Shown piece after piece: positions 47,378 to 57,000 of a stretch of DNA of 64,000 nt. The first letter of the stretch is position 1. Every line of letters begins with the position of its first letter. The translations under genes and the position numbers were made by a program. The notes beneath the pieces were generated by a model, which saw nothing but the letters and a program-made list of their open reading frames with translations, ran no database searches and was not told the origin of the DNA. Origin of the DNA: Lentzea californiensis (lineage in GTDB: Bacteria > Actinomycetota > Actinomycetes > Mycobacteriales > Pseudonocardiaceae); contig NZ_JANBBE010000002.1 in the NCBI RefSeq assembly GCF_024648825.1, forward strand, positions 310,001 to 374,000. The letters run 5' to 3'.

Positions 47378-47460
47378 CAGGTCATGAGAGCCAGCGTCAA
47401 GCCCAAGCTTGCTGGCCGGCAACCCTCCAACCGCGGTGGGGTGCCCTTGGTGAGGACCTG
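47378..47460 (+). ncRNA. SAM-IV riboswitch
   Basis: P1 pairs CAGGTC (47378-47383) with GACCTG (47455-47460). Between them the order GTCATGAGAGCCAGCG, CAAGCCC, CTGGCCGGCAACCCTCC, CCGCGGTGGGGTGCCC and GGTGA matches the conserved SAM-IV core known from actinomycetes (recalled consensus). Right after P1, CCGGCGC (47463-47469) pairs with GCGCCGG (47475-47481). The Shine-Dalgarno GGAGG of the next gene is in GCCTCGGAGGC, itself self-complementary, so control is probably at translation: SAM would shut off the downstream gene. Confidence 0.88.
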
Positions 47461-47531
47461 GTCCGGCGCGTGGGGCGCCGGTCAAGCGCGGGCCTTCGCA
47501 CAACGGGGCCCCTGGCCTCGGAGGCAGCTCG

Positions 47532-48863
47532 ATGACGCTCGCGATCACCCCTGGAACCACCACTTCCGTTCCGGCTGTCGTCGGCTCCGACCTGCGCGTT
47601 CCCCTGGTCACCGGAGAGCGCGTCACCTACGCCAACCTCGACCACGCGGCGTCGGCGCCCTGTCTTCAGGAGGTCCGCGACGCCGTCGACGAGCTGCTGC
47701 CCTGGTACGCCAGCGTGCACCGCGGCGCCGGGTTCGCCTCGCAGGTCTCGACCCGCGTATACGAGCAGGCCCGCGACCGCATCCGCAGGTTCGTCGGGGC
47801 GCACTCCTCCGACGCCGTCGTCTTCACCCGCAACACCACGGACTCGCTGAACCTGTTGGCGCGCAGCGTTCCCAAGAACACCGCCGTCGTGCTGTTCGAC
47901 AGCGAGCACCACGCTGCGCTGCTGCCGTGGCGTGGTCCGAACGTTCAGCGCGTTCCCGCTCCGTCTTCGTCCGGTGCTGCTGTTGTCGCACTGGACCGGG
48001 CGTTGGCCGCCGCCCCGGTCGGCCCTCGGCTCGTGATCGTCACCGGGGCGTCCAACGTCACGGGGGAGCTGTGGCCGGTCGCCGAGCTCGCGAAGGTCGC
48101 CCGCCGCCATGGCGCGCGCATCGCGCTCGACGCCGCGCAGCTCGCCCCGCACCGCCCGATCAACGCCCGTGAGCTGGGCGTCGACTACATCGCGTTCTCC
48201 GGCCACAAGATCTACGCGCCCTTCGGCGCCGGCGTGCTGGTCGGCCGCGCGGACTGGTTGCAGCAGGCCCAGCCATACCTCGTGGGCGGCGGCGCCACGT
48301 CCAAGGTGACCGACCACGGCGACCGCCTCGGCGTCGCCTGGTCCGCGGTGCCCGAGCGGCACGAGGCCGGCAGCCCGAACGTCGTCGGCGTGCACGCGCT
48401 GGCCGCGGCATGCGAGATCCTGTCGCGGCACTGGGAGCAGACCGTCGCGCACGAGCAGGAACTGCTGACGCGCCTGCAGAACGGCCTGCGCGCCGTCCCC
48501 GGCTTCCGCGAGCTCGCGATCCTGGAGGACGCGGACAAGGTCGGCGTCGTGAGCTTCACGATCTCCGGCTTCGACGCGGGCTTCCTCGCGGCGGCGCTGT
48601 CCGCCGAGTACGGCATCGGTGTGCGCGACGGAGCGTTCTGCGCGCACGTGATCGTGGGACGCCTGGTCAAGCAGGCCGGATCGCACGAAGAGCGTGCCGT
48701 GCGCGCGTCGGTCGGCCTCGGCACGACGGCCGAGCACGTCGACCGTCTGATCGCCGCGCTGCGCACCCTGGTCACCGAAGGTCCGAAGTGGACCTACGAG
48801 CAGCGCGACGGCCGTTGGGTGCCGCAGGACGACAACCGAACCCTGCCGCCGTTCCTCGCGTAG
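47532..48863 (+). CDS. class V aminotransferase, cysteine desulfurase-like
   Basis: A 443-aa PLP-dependent enzyme of the SufS/CsdA-like group. The PLP lysine is Lys226 in FSGHKIYAPFGAG; NLDHAASAP, FTRNTTDSLNLLA, DSEHHAALLPW and the aspartate/glutamine pair in LDAAQLAPHR fit the fold. A cysteine in GAFCAHVIVGR may take the role of the catalytic loop Cys. A SAM-IV riboswitch lies upstream, so the gene belongs to methionine/SAM or sulfur supply rather than to housekeeping Fe-S assembly. ATG 47532 follows GGAGG. The exact substrate is not certain. Confidence 0.85.
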   Translation: MTLAITPGTTTSVPAVVGSDLRVPLVTGERVTYANLDHAASAPCLQEVRDAVDELLPWYASVHRGAGFASQVSTRVYEQARDRIRRFVGAHSSDAVVFTRNTTDSLNLLARSVPKNTAVVLFDSEHHAALLPWRGPNVQRVPAPSSSGAAVVALDRALAAAPVGPRLVIVTGASNVTGELWPVAELAKVARRHGARIALDAAQLAPHRPINARELGVDYIAFSGHKIYAPFGAGVLVGRADWLQQAQPYLVGGGATSKVTDHGDRLGVAWSAVPERHEAGSPNVVGVHALAAACEILSRHWEQTVAHEQELLTRLQNGLRAVPGFRELAILEDADKVGVVSFTISGFDAGFLAAALSAEYGIGVRDGAFCAHVIVGRLVKQAGSHEERAVRASVGLGTTAEHVDRLIAALRTLVTEGPKWTYEQRDGRWVPQDDNRTLPPFLA

Positions 48864-48886
48864 TCCCTGTAGTGGACAATGACGTG

Positions 48887-49633
48887 GTGAGTGACGAGTC
48901 CAAGGCCGAGGAGAAAGCCTCAGGGGAGGTCGCTGACAGGTCGGCGGAAGAGCAGGTCAGCGACCCTGAGACGGTCGCGACGCCCGTGCTGTCGCCGGCC
49001 TCTGCGGAAGAGGGGTCTCCCGCGGAGTCCTCCGCGAAGGCGGAGGACGACGACGAGTTCTCCATCTCCGGTTCGATCTCCGGCTCGCTGCCGGAACCGA
49101 GGACGAAGATCCTCGGGCTCCTGGCCGGCGGCGTGCTGGCCCTCGACGTGCTCACCAAGGTCGTGTCCGTCGCGTTCCTCGAGGGCGCCGACCCGATCAA
49201 GCTGTTCGGCGGCGTGCTCTACCTGACGTTCGTCCGCAACCCCGGCGCCGCGTTCGGCCTGGCGGAGAGCATGACGTGGATCCTCGCGCTGATCGCGTTC
49301 GGCGTCGCCGGGTTCATCGTCTGGATCTCGCGCAACCTCCGCTCCCAGGGCTGGGCCGTCGGCCTCGGCCTGGTGCTGGGCGGTGCCGTGGGCAACCTCG
49401 CCGACCGCCTCTTCCGCGAGCCGGGCCCGATGCGCGGCCACGTGGTCGACTTCCTGTCGCTGTTCGACCCGTACGGCCAGGTGTGGCCGGTGTTCAACGT
49501 CGCGGACATGGCGATCGTCGGAGGCGGCGTGACGATCATCATCCTGGCGCTGCTGCAGCACGACTACGACGGCACCGTCCACAAGCGGGCAGAGCCCCTC
49601 GTGGAGCAGGACGGTCTGCAGGAGTCGAAGTAG
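48887..49633 (+). CDS. lspA: lipoprotein signal peptidase LspA with acidic N-terminal extension
   Basis: A 248-aa membrane aspartyl protease that removes signal peptides from prolipoproteins. The first 70 or so residues are an acidic, serine/glutamate-rich extension absent from E. coli LspA. Four transmembrane helices follow. Catalytic aspartates are Asp173 in GNLADRLFR and Asp207 in FNVADMAIVGG; VRNPGAAFG and HVVDFLSL are also conserved. GTG 48887 is chosen because GACAAT (48875-48880) lies six bases upstream; GTGs at 48872 and 48884 are alternatives. It may be co-expressed with rluD. Confidence 0.9.
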   Translation: MSDESKAEEKASGEVADRSAEEQVSDPETVATPVLSPASAEEGSPAESSAKAEDDDEFSISGSISGSLPEPRTKILGLLAGGVLALDVLTKVVSVAFLEGADPIKLFGGVLYLTFVRNPGAAFGLAESMTWILALIAFGVAGFIVWISRNLRSQGWAVGLGLVLGGAVGNLADRLFREPGPMRGHVVDFLSLFDPYGQVWPVFNVADMAIVGGGVTIIILALLQHDYDGTVHKRAEPLVEQDGLQESK

Positions 49634-49688
49634 CTGCTCCTGGTAGTTTCAGCAGGTTCTGCAAGAAGAAGAAGGTCGAGGCCCCCGC

Positions 49689-50618
49689 GTGAGCGGATAC
49701 CGAACGCTGCCCATTCCCGACGGTCTGGACGGCATGCGCGTCGACGCCGGTCTCGCGAAGCTGCTCGGCTTGTCCCGCACCGTCGTCGCGTCCATCGCCG
49801 ACGCCGACGACGTGCTGGTCGACGGCCGGGTCGTCGGCAAGTCCGACCGGCTCACGGCCGGATCGATGCTGGAGATCACGCTGCCGGCACCGCCGCAGCC
49901 GATCACCGTCCAGGCGATCCCCGTCGAAGGTCTGAAGATCATCCACGAGGACGACGACATCATCGTCGTCGACAAGCCCGTCGGGGTCGCCGTGCACCCG
50001 TCGCCGGGCTGGACCGGGCCGACCGTCGTCGGCGGGCTCCTCGCCGGCGGCCACCGCGTCGCCACGTCCGGAGCCGCCGAGCGCCAGGGCGTCGTGCACC
50101 GGCTCGACGTCGGCACGACCGGCGTGATGGTGGTCGCGAAGTCCGAGTCCGCGTACTCGGCTCTGAAGCACGCCTTCAAAGAGCGGACCGTCGACAAGGT
50201 CTACCACGCGATCGTGCAGGGCCACCCGGACCCGATCAAGGGCACCATCGACGCCCCGATCGACCGGCACCCCAAGCACGACTACAAGTTCGCCGTGATG
50301 CAGGACGGCAAGCCGTCCATCACGCACTACGAGGTCATCGAGGCGTTCCGCGCGGCGTCGTTCGTCGAGGTCCACCTGGAGACCGGGCGCACGCACCAGA
50401 TCCGTGTGCACTTCTCGGCGCTGCACCACCCGTGCGTGGGCGACCTGACGTACGGGGCCGACCCGACGCTGGCCAAGCGGCTCGGGGTGACGCGGCAGTG
50501 GCTGCACGCGCGGCAGCTCGGCTTCCACCACCCGGCGGACGGCCAGTGGGTCTCGTACACGTCCGAGTACCCGGAGGACCTGTTCGTGTCGCTGGAGAAG
50601 CTGCGCGAAGAAGGCTGA
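49689..50618 (+). CDS. rluD: 23S rRNA pseudouridine synthase RluD-type
   Basis: A 309-aa pseudouridine synthase. An S4 RNA-binding domain (about 14-75) precedes the catalytic domain; the catalytic Asp140 is in [13 protein letters not shown], and [15 protein letters not shown] is the conserved second motif. It probably modifies the helix-69 uridines of 23S rRNA. GTG 49689 lies 55 bases after lspA, an lspA-rluD order common in actinobacteria. The upstream gap has the purine run AAGAAGAAGAAGG. Confidence 0.92.
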   Translation: MSGYRTLPIPDGLDGMRVDAGLAKLLGLSRTVVASIADADDVLVDGRVVGKSDRLTAGSMLEITLPAPPQPITVQAIPVEGLKIIHEDDDIIVVDKPVGVAVHPSPGWTGPTVVGGLLAGGHRVATSGAAERQGVVHRLDVGTTGVMVVAKSESAYSALKHAFKERTVDKVYHAIVQGHPDPIKGTIDAPIDRHPKHDYKFAVMQDGKPSITHYEVIEAFRAASFVEVHLETGRTHQIRVHFSALHHPCVGDLTYGADPTLAKRLGVTRQWLHARQLGFHHPADGQWVSYTSEYPEDLFVSLEKLREEG

Positions 50619-50634
50619 TTGCGTTTGAGTAAAT

Positions 50635-50679
50635 CACCGGTTCACGACGTTGCACTTGATGTTAACCGGTGTGCTCAAT
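50635..50679 (+). promoter_or_regulatory. promoter/operator before the NAD(P)-binding gene
   Basis: CACCGGTT (50635-50642) and AACCGGTG (50664-50671) are a perfect inverted repeat 29 bp centre to centre. They flank TTGCAC (50650-50655), which with CTCAAT (50674-50679, 18-base spacing) makes a plausible promoter. The arrangement looks like a regulator site; the binder is unknown. Confidence 0.4.
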
Positions 50680-50691
50680 AGCGTTCTCGGC

Positions 50692-51288
50692 ATGCACCTG
50701 ACAATTCTCGCGGCCTCGGGCCGGACCGGTCTCGCCCTCACCCGCCAGGCGTTGGAGCGTGGCCACACCGTCACGGCGATCGCCCGCGACCCCGCCCGGA
50801 TCACCCTCGACCACCCGAACCTGCACAAGGTCCCCGGCGACGTGGGTGATCCGGCCTCGATCGTCGTCGACCCGGACACCGTCGTCCTGTCGGGTCTGGG
50901 CACGGACCGCGCGGGCGTGCTCTCGGACGGCGCCAAGGCGGTGATCGCCGCCGGGCCGCGCCGGATCATCTGGCTCGGCACCTACGGAACGGGCGCGTCG
51001 GCCGAGGCGGCGGGAGAGGGTGCCGCCGTGCTGTGGAAGTTCTTCGGCGACCGGATCCCGGACAAGGTCGAGGCCGACAACGCCGTCCTCGCCGCCGGGG
51101 GCACGGTCTTCCACGCCGGGGTGCTCACCGACGAACCGGCGGGCCCCGGCCGCACCGTCGGCCTGGACATCGCGCCGCCGTTCGACCTCTCGGCCGAGGT
51201 CAGCCGGGAGACCGTCGCCGCCGCGATGCTCGACGAGGCCGAGGAACCGCGCTTCCCCGGCGCCGTCGCGTTGCCGCTAGCGGCTTAG
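50692..51288 (+). CDS. NAD(P)-binding (NmrA/SDR-like) protein
   Basis: A 198-aa Rossmann-fold protein. It begins MHLTILAASGRTGLALTRQAL, with ASGRTG in the dinucleotide loop, and continues with VTAIARDPARI and VVLSGLGTD, as in atypical short-chain NAD(P)H-binding proteins similar to NmrA or flavin reductases. ATG 50692 places the nucleotide loop at the N-terminus, as normal; no Shine-Dalgarno sequence is seen. Its end overlaps the LysR gene by 12 bases on the opposite strand. The substrate is unknown. Confidence 0.8.
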   Translation: MHLTILAASGRTGLALTRQALERGHTVTAIARDPARITLDHPNLHKVPGDVGDPASIVVDPDTVVLSGLGTDRAGVLSDGAKAVIAAGPRRIIWLGTYGTGASAEAAGEGAAVLWKFFGDRIPDKVEADNAVLAAGGTVFHAGVLTDEPAGPGRTVGLDIAPPFDLSAEVSRETVAAAMLDEAEEPRFPGAVALPLAA

Positions 51289-52173
51289 GACTTCGCCGAC
51301 GACCGTGCGCACCTGGTCGCGCAGCCACGCGTGGGCGAGGTCGGAGTCGTAGCGCTGGTGCCAGTTGCAGTTGATCGGCGCTTCCGGCGACTCGGCCGGC
51401 AGCGGGTGGGTGACCAGCCCGAACGCCTCGATCAACGGCCGGCACAGGATCGCCGTGGTGGTGACCAGGGCATCGCTCGCGGCCGCGATCTGCACGGCCG
51501 AGTGCACGGTCGCCACGGTCGCGATCACCCTGCGCCGCAACCCTTCCGCGGCCAGCAGGTCATCGATCGGGGCGGTCAGCCGGCCGCGCCGTGAGACCAG
51601 CACGTGCGGATAGGCGGCGTACGCGCGCAGGTCCAGTTCGGTGCACGGGTGCCCGGACCGCATGACCACGGCGAGCGGGTCGGTGCCGAGCGTCTCCGAG
51701 CGGAACTCGGGGAGTTCGGGCGCGCCACCGCCGAGTTCCAGGTCGACCCGCCCGTGCCGCAGGTCGTCGGTGTCGGCGGAGTGCTCGGCGAGCACCCGCA
51801 GCCGCACTCCCGGTGCCTGCTCCGCGATCCGCCCGATCAGCGCGGGCACCACCGACGAGGCGAGGGCGTCGTGGCACTGGACGGTGAACGTGCGCTCCAG
51901 TTCGGCCAGGTCCAGCTCACGGCTGGGCGCCAGCACGGCGTTGGCCTGCCGCACCAGCCGGCGCACCTCGTCGGCGATCCCGAGCGCGTACGGCGTGGGC
52001 GTCATCGTGTGGCCGGTCCGCACGAGGATGTCGTCGCCGGTGACCTTCCTGATCCGCCCGAGCGTGCGGCTGACCGCGGGTGACGACAGGTGCAGCCGTT
52101 CCGCCGCCCCCATCACGCTGCCCTCTTCGAGGAGGGCGTCCAGCACCGTCAGCAGGTTCAGATCCGCTTGCAT
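51277..52173 (-). CDS. LysR-family transcriptional regulator
   Basis: A 298-aa regulator. The N-terminal winged helix (about 1-62) contains LLTVLDALLEEGSVMGAAERLHLSSPAVSRTLGRI in pieces typical of LTTRs, and the C-terminal half is the periplasmic-binding-like effector domain. ATG 52173 is preferred over TTG 52182. Only 23 bases separate its start from that of the divergent phosphatase-like gene, so their promoters must overlap coding DNA; a TTG-N9-CAA dyad (52169-52183) is a possible LTTR site. Effector unknown. Confidence 0.88.
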   Translation of the reverse strand: MQADLNLLTVLDALLEEGSVMGAAERLHLSSPAVSRTLGRIRKVTGDDILVRTGHTMTPTPYALGIADEVRRLVRQANAVLAPSRELDLAELERTFTVQCHDALASSVVPALIGRIAEQAPGVRLRVLAEHSADTDDLRHGRVDLELGGGAPELPEFRSETLGTDPLAVVMRSGHPCTELDLRAYAAYPHVLVSRRGRLTAPIDDLLAAEGLRRRVIATVATVHSAVQIAAASDALVTTTAILCRPLIEAFGLVTHPLPAESPEAPINCNWHQRYDSDLAHAWLRDQVRTVVGEVLSR

Positions 52174-52196
52174 AACAGCCAATCTTGGAGGAAACC

Positions 52197-52961
52197 GTGC
52201 TCGCAGCCACCACCGCCGCCGTCCGCCGTGCCGGAGAGCGGATGTCGAAGCGCTACTCGACCGAATCCCGCACGTCCTCTCTCGCGGAACTCGTCGGCGC
52301 CGTCCAAGCCAACGACGCCGCCGTCGTCGACCTGCTGAGGCCGGAACTGGCCGAGATCCGCCCGCAGGCGCGCTGGCTCGACGACGAACACGGCTCCGGC
52401 CCCTTGGGCTCCGGCGAGTGGTGGCTCATCGACCCGGTCGGCGGCAACATGAACGCGGTCCAGGGCATGACCGACTGGAACATCGGCGTGAGCCTGGTCC
52501 GCGACGGCCGTCCGGTGCTCGCGGTCGTGCACTTCCCGCTGTTCGACGAGATGTTCACCGCAACGGAGGGCGGCGGGGCGTTCCTGAACGGCGTCCGGCT
52601 GAGCGTCGCGGACAAGACCTCGCTGGACGGCGCGCTGGCCGGCACCGGCCAGGCCCAGCCGGGGCAGGGCCCGGAGATGGCCGACCGGGTCGGCGCCTCC
52701 TACAGCGCCATGGCGAAGCAGGCCCTCTACGTGCGGATCTCGGTGCCGGTCACGCACCAGCTCGCCCAGGTCGCCGCCGGTCGGATGGACGTGCACTGGC
52801 AGCACGACAACGTGCGCGCGCACGCGTCAGGCGTGTTGCTCGTGCAGGAGGCAGGCGGAGTCGTCACCGATCTCGACGGCAAGCCGTGGGAGCTGACCAG
52901 CCGTGAGTACCTGGCGGCCGCGCCGGGCGTGCACGCGGCGGCGCTGGAGGTACTGGCTTAG
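52197..52961 (+). CDS. inositol-monophosphatase-like protein with altered metal motif
   Basis: A 254-aa protein with the IMPase fold. GTG 52197 follows GGAGGA at five bases; TTG 52185 would place the Shine-Dalgarno sequence inside the gene. The usual D-P-x-D-G-T metal/phosphate motif reads DPVGGN (residues 79-84), so the second Asp is Gly82 and Thr is Asn. The acidic pair expected earlier reads LDDEHG, and the late WD-x-A motif is weak (HDNVRAHASG), though EAGG is kept. Catalysis by the normal two- or three-metal mechanism is doubtful. Probably controlled by the divergent LysR. Confidence 0.75.
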   Translation: MLAATTAAVRRAGERMSKRYSTESRTSSLAELVGAVQANDAAVVDLLRPELAEIRPQARWLDDEHGSGPLGSGEWWLIDPVGGNMNAVQGMTDWNIGVSLVRDGRPVLAVVHFPLFDEMFTATEGGGAFLNGVRLSVADKTSLDGALAGTGQAQPGQGPEMADRVGASYSAMAKQALYVRISVPVTHQLAQVAAGRMDVHWQHDNVRAHASGVLLVQEAGGVVTDLDGKPWELTSREYLAAAPGVHAAALEVLA

Positions 52962-53794
52962 TCCTCGACGGTCCAGACCAGGGTGTTCAGGTCGACCTCG
53001 GGGCGCACGCTCCAGCGGACCTGGATCACCTGGGTCTCCTCCGGCAGCACGAACACGCTGTGCCCGCCCGCCGTCTCGCCCGGCCCCACGCCGAGCTTGT
53101 GCGCGGGCCGGGAGGACAACGAGACGGGCGCCTTCGTCACCGTCTCACCGGTCTTGGTCACGAGGACCAGGTACATGTCCGGCAGCGAGGTGTAGGGGAC
53201 CTGCGAGGTGTTCGTCACCTCGGTGTGCACGACCACGGACCGTTCGCCCTCGGCGAGCTTGTAACCGGCCGCCGTGAACAGGAAGTCGGCCGGGTCGACG
53301 ACCTCGACCAGCTGGATGCTGAGACGGGCGCCTTCGAGGCTGTCCGCCTCCAGCGCCGAGCCGATCTTGCCGGTCCGTGACACGACGGGCTTGGGCTGCG
53401 GCTGGTCCGCGCGCACCCAGCCCGCGGTCTGGGGCGGACCCCAGGTGGCCTGCGGCGGCTGCTGCGCGGGGAACGGCTGGCTGACCGGGCCCTGCGGGCC
53501 GTAGGGCTGCTGCTGGACCGGGTGGGGGCCGCTCTGGTGCACCGCGTACGGGCCGGACGGCGGACCGCCCGCGTAACTCCCGTAGGCGGCGGCGTTCGCG
53601 AGGGCCCTGCGCACGCCGTTCGGGTCGCACTCCACACCGACGAGCAACGGGAGTCCGCTGCCGGAAAGGGTGATCAGGCGCATGGCGGCCTCGCGCGGGT
53701 CCATGCCCAGGCGCTGGGCGATCTCGTGCACGGCGGCGCGGCCGGACTCGGCGAGAACGGCGAGCAGGCGGGCGTCTACGGGATCGGGGACCAC
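52958..53794 (-). CDS. protein with AsnC-type HTH, Pro/Gln linker and beta-rich C-terminal domain
   Basis: A 278-aa protein of unrecognised family. The N-terminal segment VDARLLAVLAESGRAAVHEI and the following AQRLGMDPREAAMRL resemble the Lrp/AsnC helix-turn-helix. Residues about 75-140 are rich in Pro, Gln and Gly. The rest is beta-rich (VHTEVTNTSQVPYTSL, VWTVED), like secreted Ig-like or DUF4352 domains, but no signal peptide or transmembrane helix is seen. GTG 53794 has TAGCGT seven bases upstream (53807-53802) and no Shine-Dalgarno sequence. It diverges from dnaE1. Its stop shares TTAG with the preceding gene. Confidence 0.65.
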   Translation of the reverse strand: MVPDPVDARLLAVLAESGRAAVHEIAQRLGMDPREAAMRLITLSGSGLPLLVGVECDPNGVRRALANAAAYGSYAGGPPSGPYAVHQSGPHPVQQQPYGPQGPVSQPFPAQQPPQATWGPPQTAGWVRADQPQPKPVVSRTGKIGSALEADSLEGARLSIQLVEVVDPADFLFTAAGYKLAEGERSVVVHTEVTNTSQVPYTSLPDMYLVLVTKTGETVTKAPVSLSSRPAHKLGVGPGETAGGHSVFVLPEETQVIQVRWSVRPEVDLNTLVWTVED

Positions 53795-54050
53795 CAAAAG
53801 AACGCTACCCGGAGGTCCTGACCACCGTGTCACCGCGTACCGGATCGAGATCAAGGCAACGTGCGCTGTCGTGCGCATCGTGGCAGCCGAAGAGCGTAGG
53901 ATGCGGCCCTTTTCGCCTTGGCGGGAGTTCCTGGGGCACTTGGCGGGTCGGCTTCTTGAGCCGGCGCAAGTCGGCTAGTCTCGACGAGCGCCAGGGGCCT
54001 TCCATTCCCCTCATTCGCGCTAAAACGCTTGCTATACAAGGGGGTTGCCG

Positions 54051-57000
54051 GTGGCGGACTCGTTTGTGCATCTGCACGTGCACACCGAGTACTCGATGCT
54101 CGACGGTGCGGCCAAGGTGGCGCCGCTGTTCGAGGAGGCCGGGCGGCTCGGCATGACCGCTGTCGGCATGAGCGACCACGGCAACATGTACGGGTCCGAC
54201 GAGTTCTACCAAACCGCGGTGAAGACCGGCATCAAGCCGATCATCGGCATCGAGGCCTACCTCGCCCCGCACAACCGCCTGCACAAGAAGCCGGTCGCCT
54301 GGGGCGATCCCGGTCAGCGCAGCGACGACATCTCCGGTGCCGGCGCGTACACCCACATGACCATGTGGGCGCGCAACGCGGACGGGCTGCGGAACCTCTT
54401 CCGGCTGCACACCGAGGCCAGCAAGACGGGCTACTACTACAAGCCCCGCATGGACCGCGAGCTCGTCTCGCAGCACGCCGACGGCATCATCGCGACGACC
54501 GGCTGCCCGTCCGGCGAGGTGCAGACCCGCCTGCGGCTCGGCCAGGTCAACGAGGCGTTCCAGGCCGCGTCCGACTACCGCGACATCTTCGGCAAGGAGA
54601 ACTTCTTCCTCGAGCTGATGGACCACGGCCTGGAGATCGAGCGCCGGGTCCGCGACGGCCTGCTGGAGATCAGCAAGAAGCTCGGCATCCCGCCGCTCGC
54701 GACGAACGACAGCCACTACGTCACCAAGGACCAGGCGGACACGCACTCCGCGTTGCTCTGCGTGCAGTCCGGCAAGATGCTGACCGACCCGAACCGGTTC
54801 AAGTTCGACGGCGACGGCTACTACCTGAAGTCGTCCGAGGAGATGCGGGAGATCTGGAAGGACCTCCCGGAGGCGTGCGACAACACGCTGCTGGTCGCGT
54901 CGATGGTCGAGTCCTACGAGGACATCTGGACCGTCAAGGACCGCATCCCGAACTTCGAGGTCCCCGAGGGCGAGGACCAGGCCTCCTGGTTCCGCAAGGA
55001 GATCCGGCGCGGCCTCGAGTGGCGCTTCGCGGGCAAGGAAGTTCCCGAGGAGTACATCAAGCGCTGCGACTTCGAGGCCCAGGTCATCATCGACAAGGGC
55101 TTCCCGGCGTACTTCCTGATCGTCGCCGACCTGATCAGCTACGCCCGCAGCGTGGGCATCCGCGTAGGTCCCGGTCGTGGTTCGGCCGCGGGTGCCGCCG
55201 TGTCGTGGGCGATGGGCATCACGAACATCGACCCCATCCCGCACGGCCTGCTGTTCGAGCGGTTCCTGAACCCCGAGCGCACCGCCATGCCCGACATCGA
55301 CATCGACTTCGACGACCGCCGTCGTGGCGAGATGATCCGCTACGCCAGCGAGAAGTACGGCACGGACAGGGTCGCCCAGGTGATCACGTTCGGCACCATC
55401 AAGACGAAGGCCGCGTTGAAGGACTCGGCGCGCGTGCACCACGGTCAGCCGGGCTTCGCGATCGCCGACAAGATCTCGAAGGCGCTGCCGCCGCCGATCA
55501 TGGCGAAGGACATCCCGCTCAACGGCATCGTCAACAAGAGCCACCCGCGCTACGGCGAGGCCGCCGAGGTCCGGTCGCTGCTGGAGACCGACTCGCAGGT
55601 GAAGGAGATCTTCGACACCGCGCTCGGTCTCGAGGGCCTGATCCGCAACGCAGGCGTGCACGCCTGCGCGGTGATCATGTCGAAGGACCCGCTCACGGAG
55701 TCCATCCCGCTCTGGTACCGCGACGACGGCTCGTTCATCACCGGCTGGGACTACCCGTCGTGCGAGAACATCGGCCTGCTGAAGATGGACTTCCTCGGGC
55801 TGCGCAACCTCACGGTGATGGGCGACGCGATCGAGAACATCGAGGCCAACCGCGGCAAGGACGCGGTCCCGGACTTCGACAAGCTCACGCTCGACGACCC
55901 GGAGACGTACGCGCTGCTCGGCCGCGGTGACACGCTCGGCGTGTTCCAGCTGGACGGCGGGCCGATGCGCGACCTGCTGCGCCGCATGCAGCCGACGACG
56001 TTCGAGGACATCGTCGCGGTCGGCGCGCTGTACCGCCCGGGTCCGATGGGTGTGAACGCGCACAACGACTACGCGGACCGCAAGAACGGCCGTCAGGAAG
56101 TCAAGCCGATCCACCCGCAGCTCGAGGAACCGCTCAAGGTGATCCTCGGCGAGACGCACGGTCTGATCGTCTACCAAGAGCAGATCATGTTCATCGCCCA
56201 GGAGGTCGCGGGCTACTCCATGGGTCGCGCGGACGTGCTCCGCAAGGCCATGGGCAAGAAGAAGGCCGAGGTCCTGGCCAAGGAGTTCGAGGGCTTCCGC
56301 GAGGGCATGCGCAACGACCCGCGCGGCTTCTCCGACGAGGCGATCCAGGCGCTGTGGGACACGATCCTCCCGTTCGCCGGCTACGCGTTCAACAAGTCGC
56401 ACGCGGCCGCGTACGGCCTGATCTCGTACTGGACGGCGTACCTCAAGGCGAACTTCCGCGCCGAGTACATGGCCGCCCTGCTCACGTCGGTCGGTGACAA
56501 CAAGGACAAGTCGGCGGTCTACCTCGCCGAGTGCCGCCGCCTGGGCATCAAGGTCCTCCCGCCGGACGTCAACGAGTCGGCGCTGCGCTTCGGTGCGGTC
56601 GGCACGGACATCCGCTTCGGCCTGGGCGCGATCCGCAACGTCGGCGCGAACGTCGTCGAGTCGATCATCAAGAGCCGCAAGGAGAAGGGCAACTACACGT
56701 CCTTCACGGACTTCATGGACAAGTCCGAGCTCGTCGCCTGCAACAAACGCGTGATCGAGTCGCTGATCAAGGCCGGCGCGTTCGACGCGTTCGGCCACCC
56801 CAGGCTCTCGCTGATCCAGGTGCACGAGGACGCGGTCGACGCCGTCGTCCCGATCAAGCGCAAGGAGGCGGAGGGCCAGTTCGACCTGTTCGGCGGCGAC
56901 AGCGCCGACGACCAGGACGACAGCACCTCTCCTTTGGCGCACCTCAAGTTCGGCACGGACGAGTACCCGCGCAAGCAGATGCTCAGCCTGGAGAAGGAGA

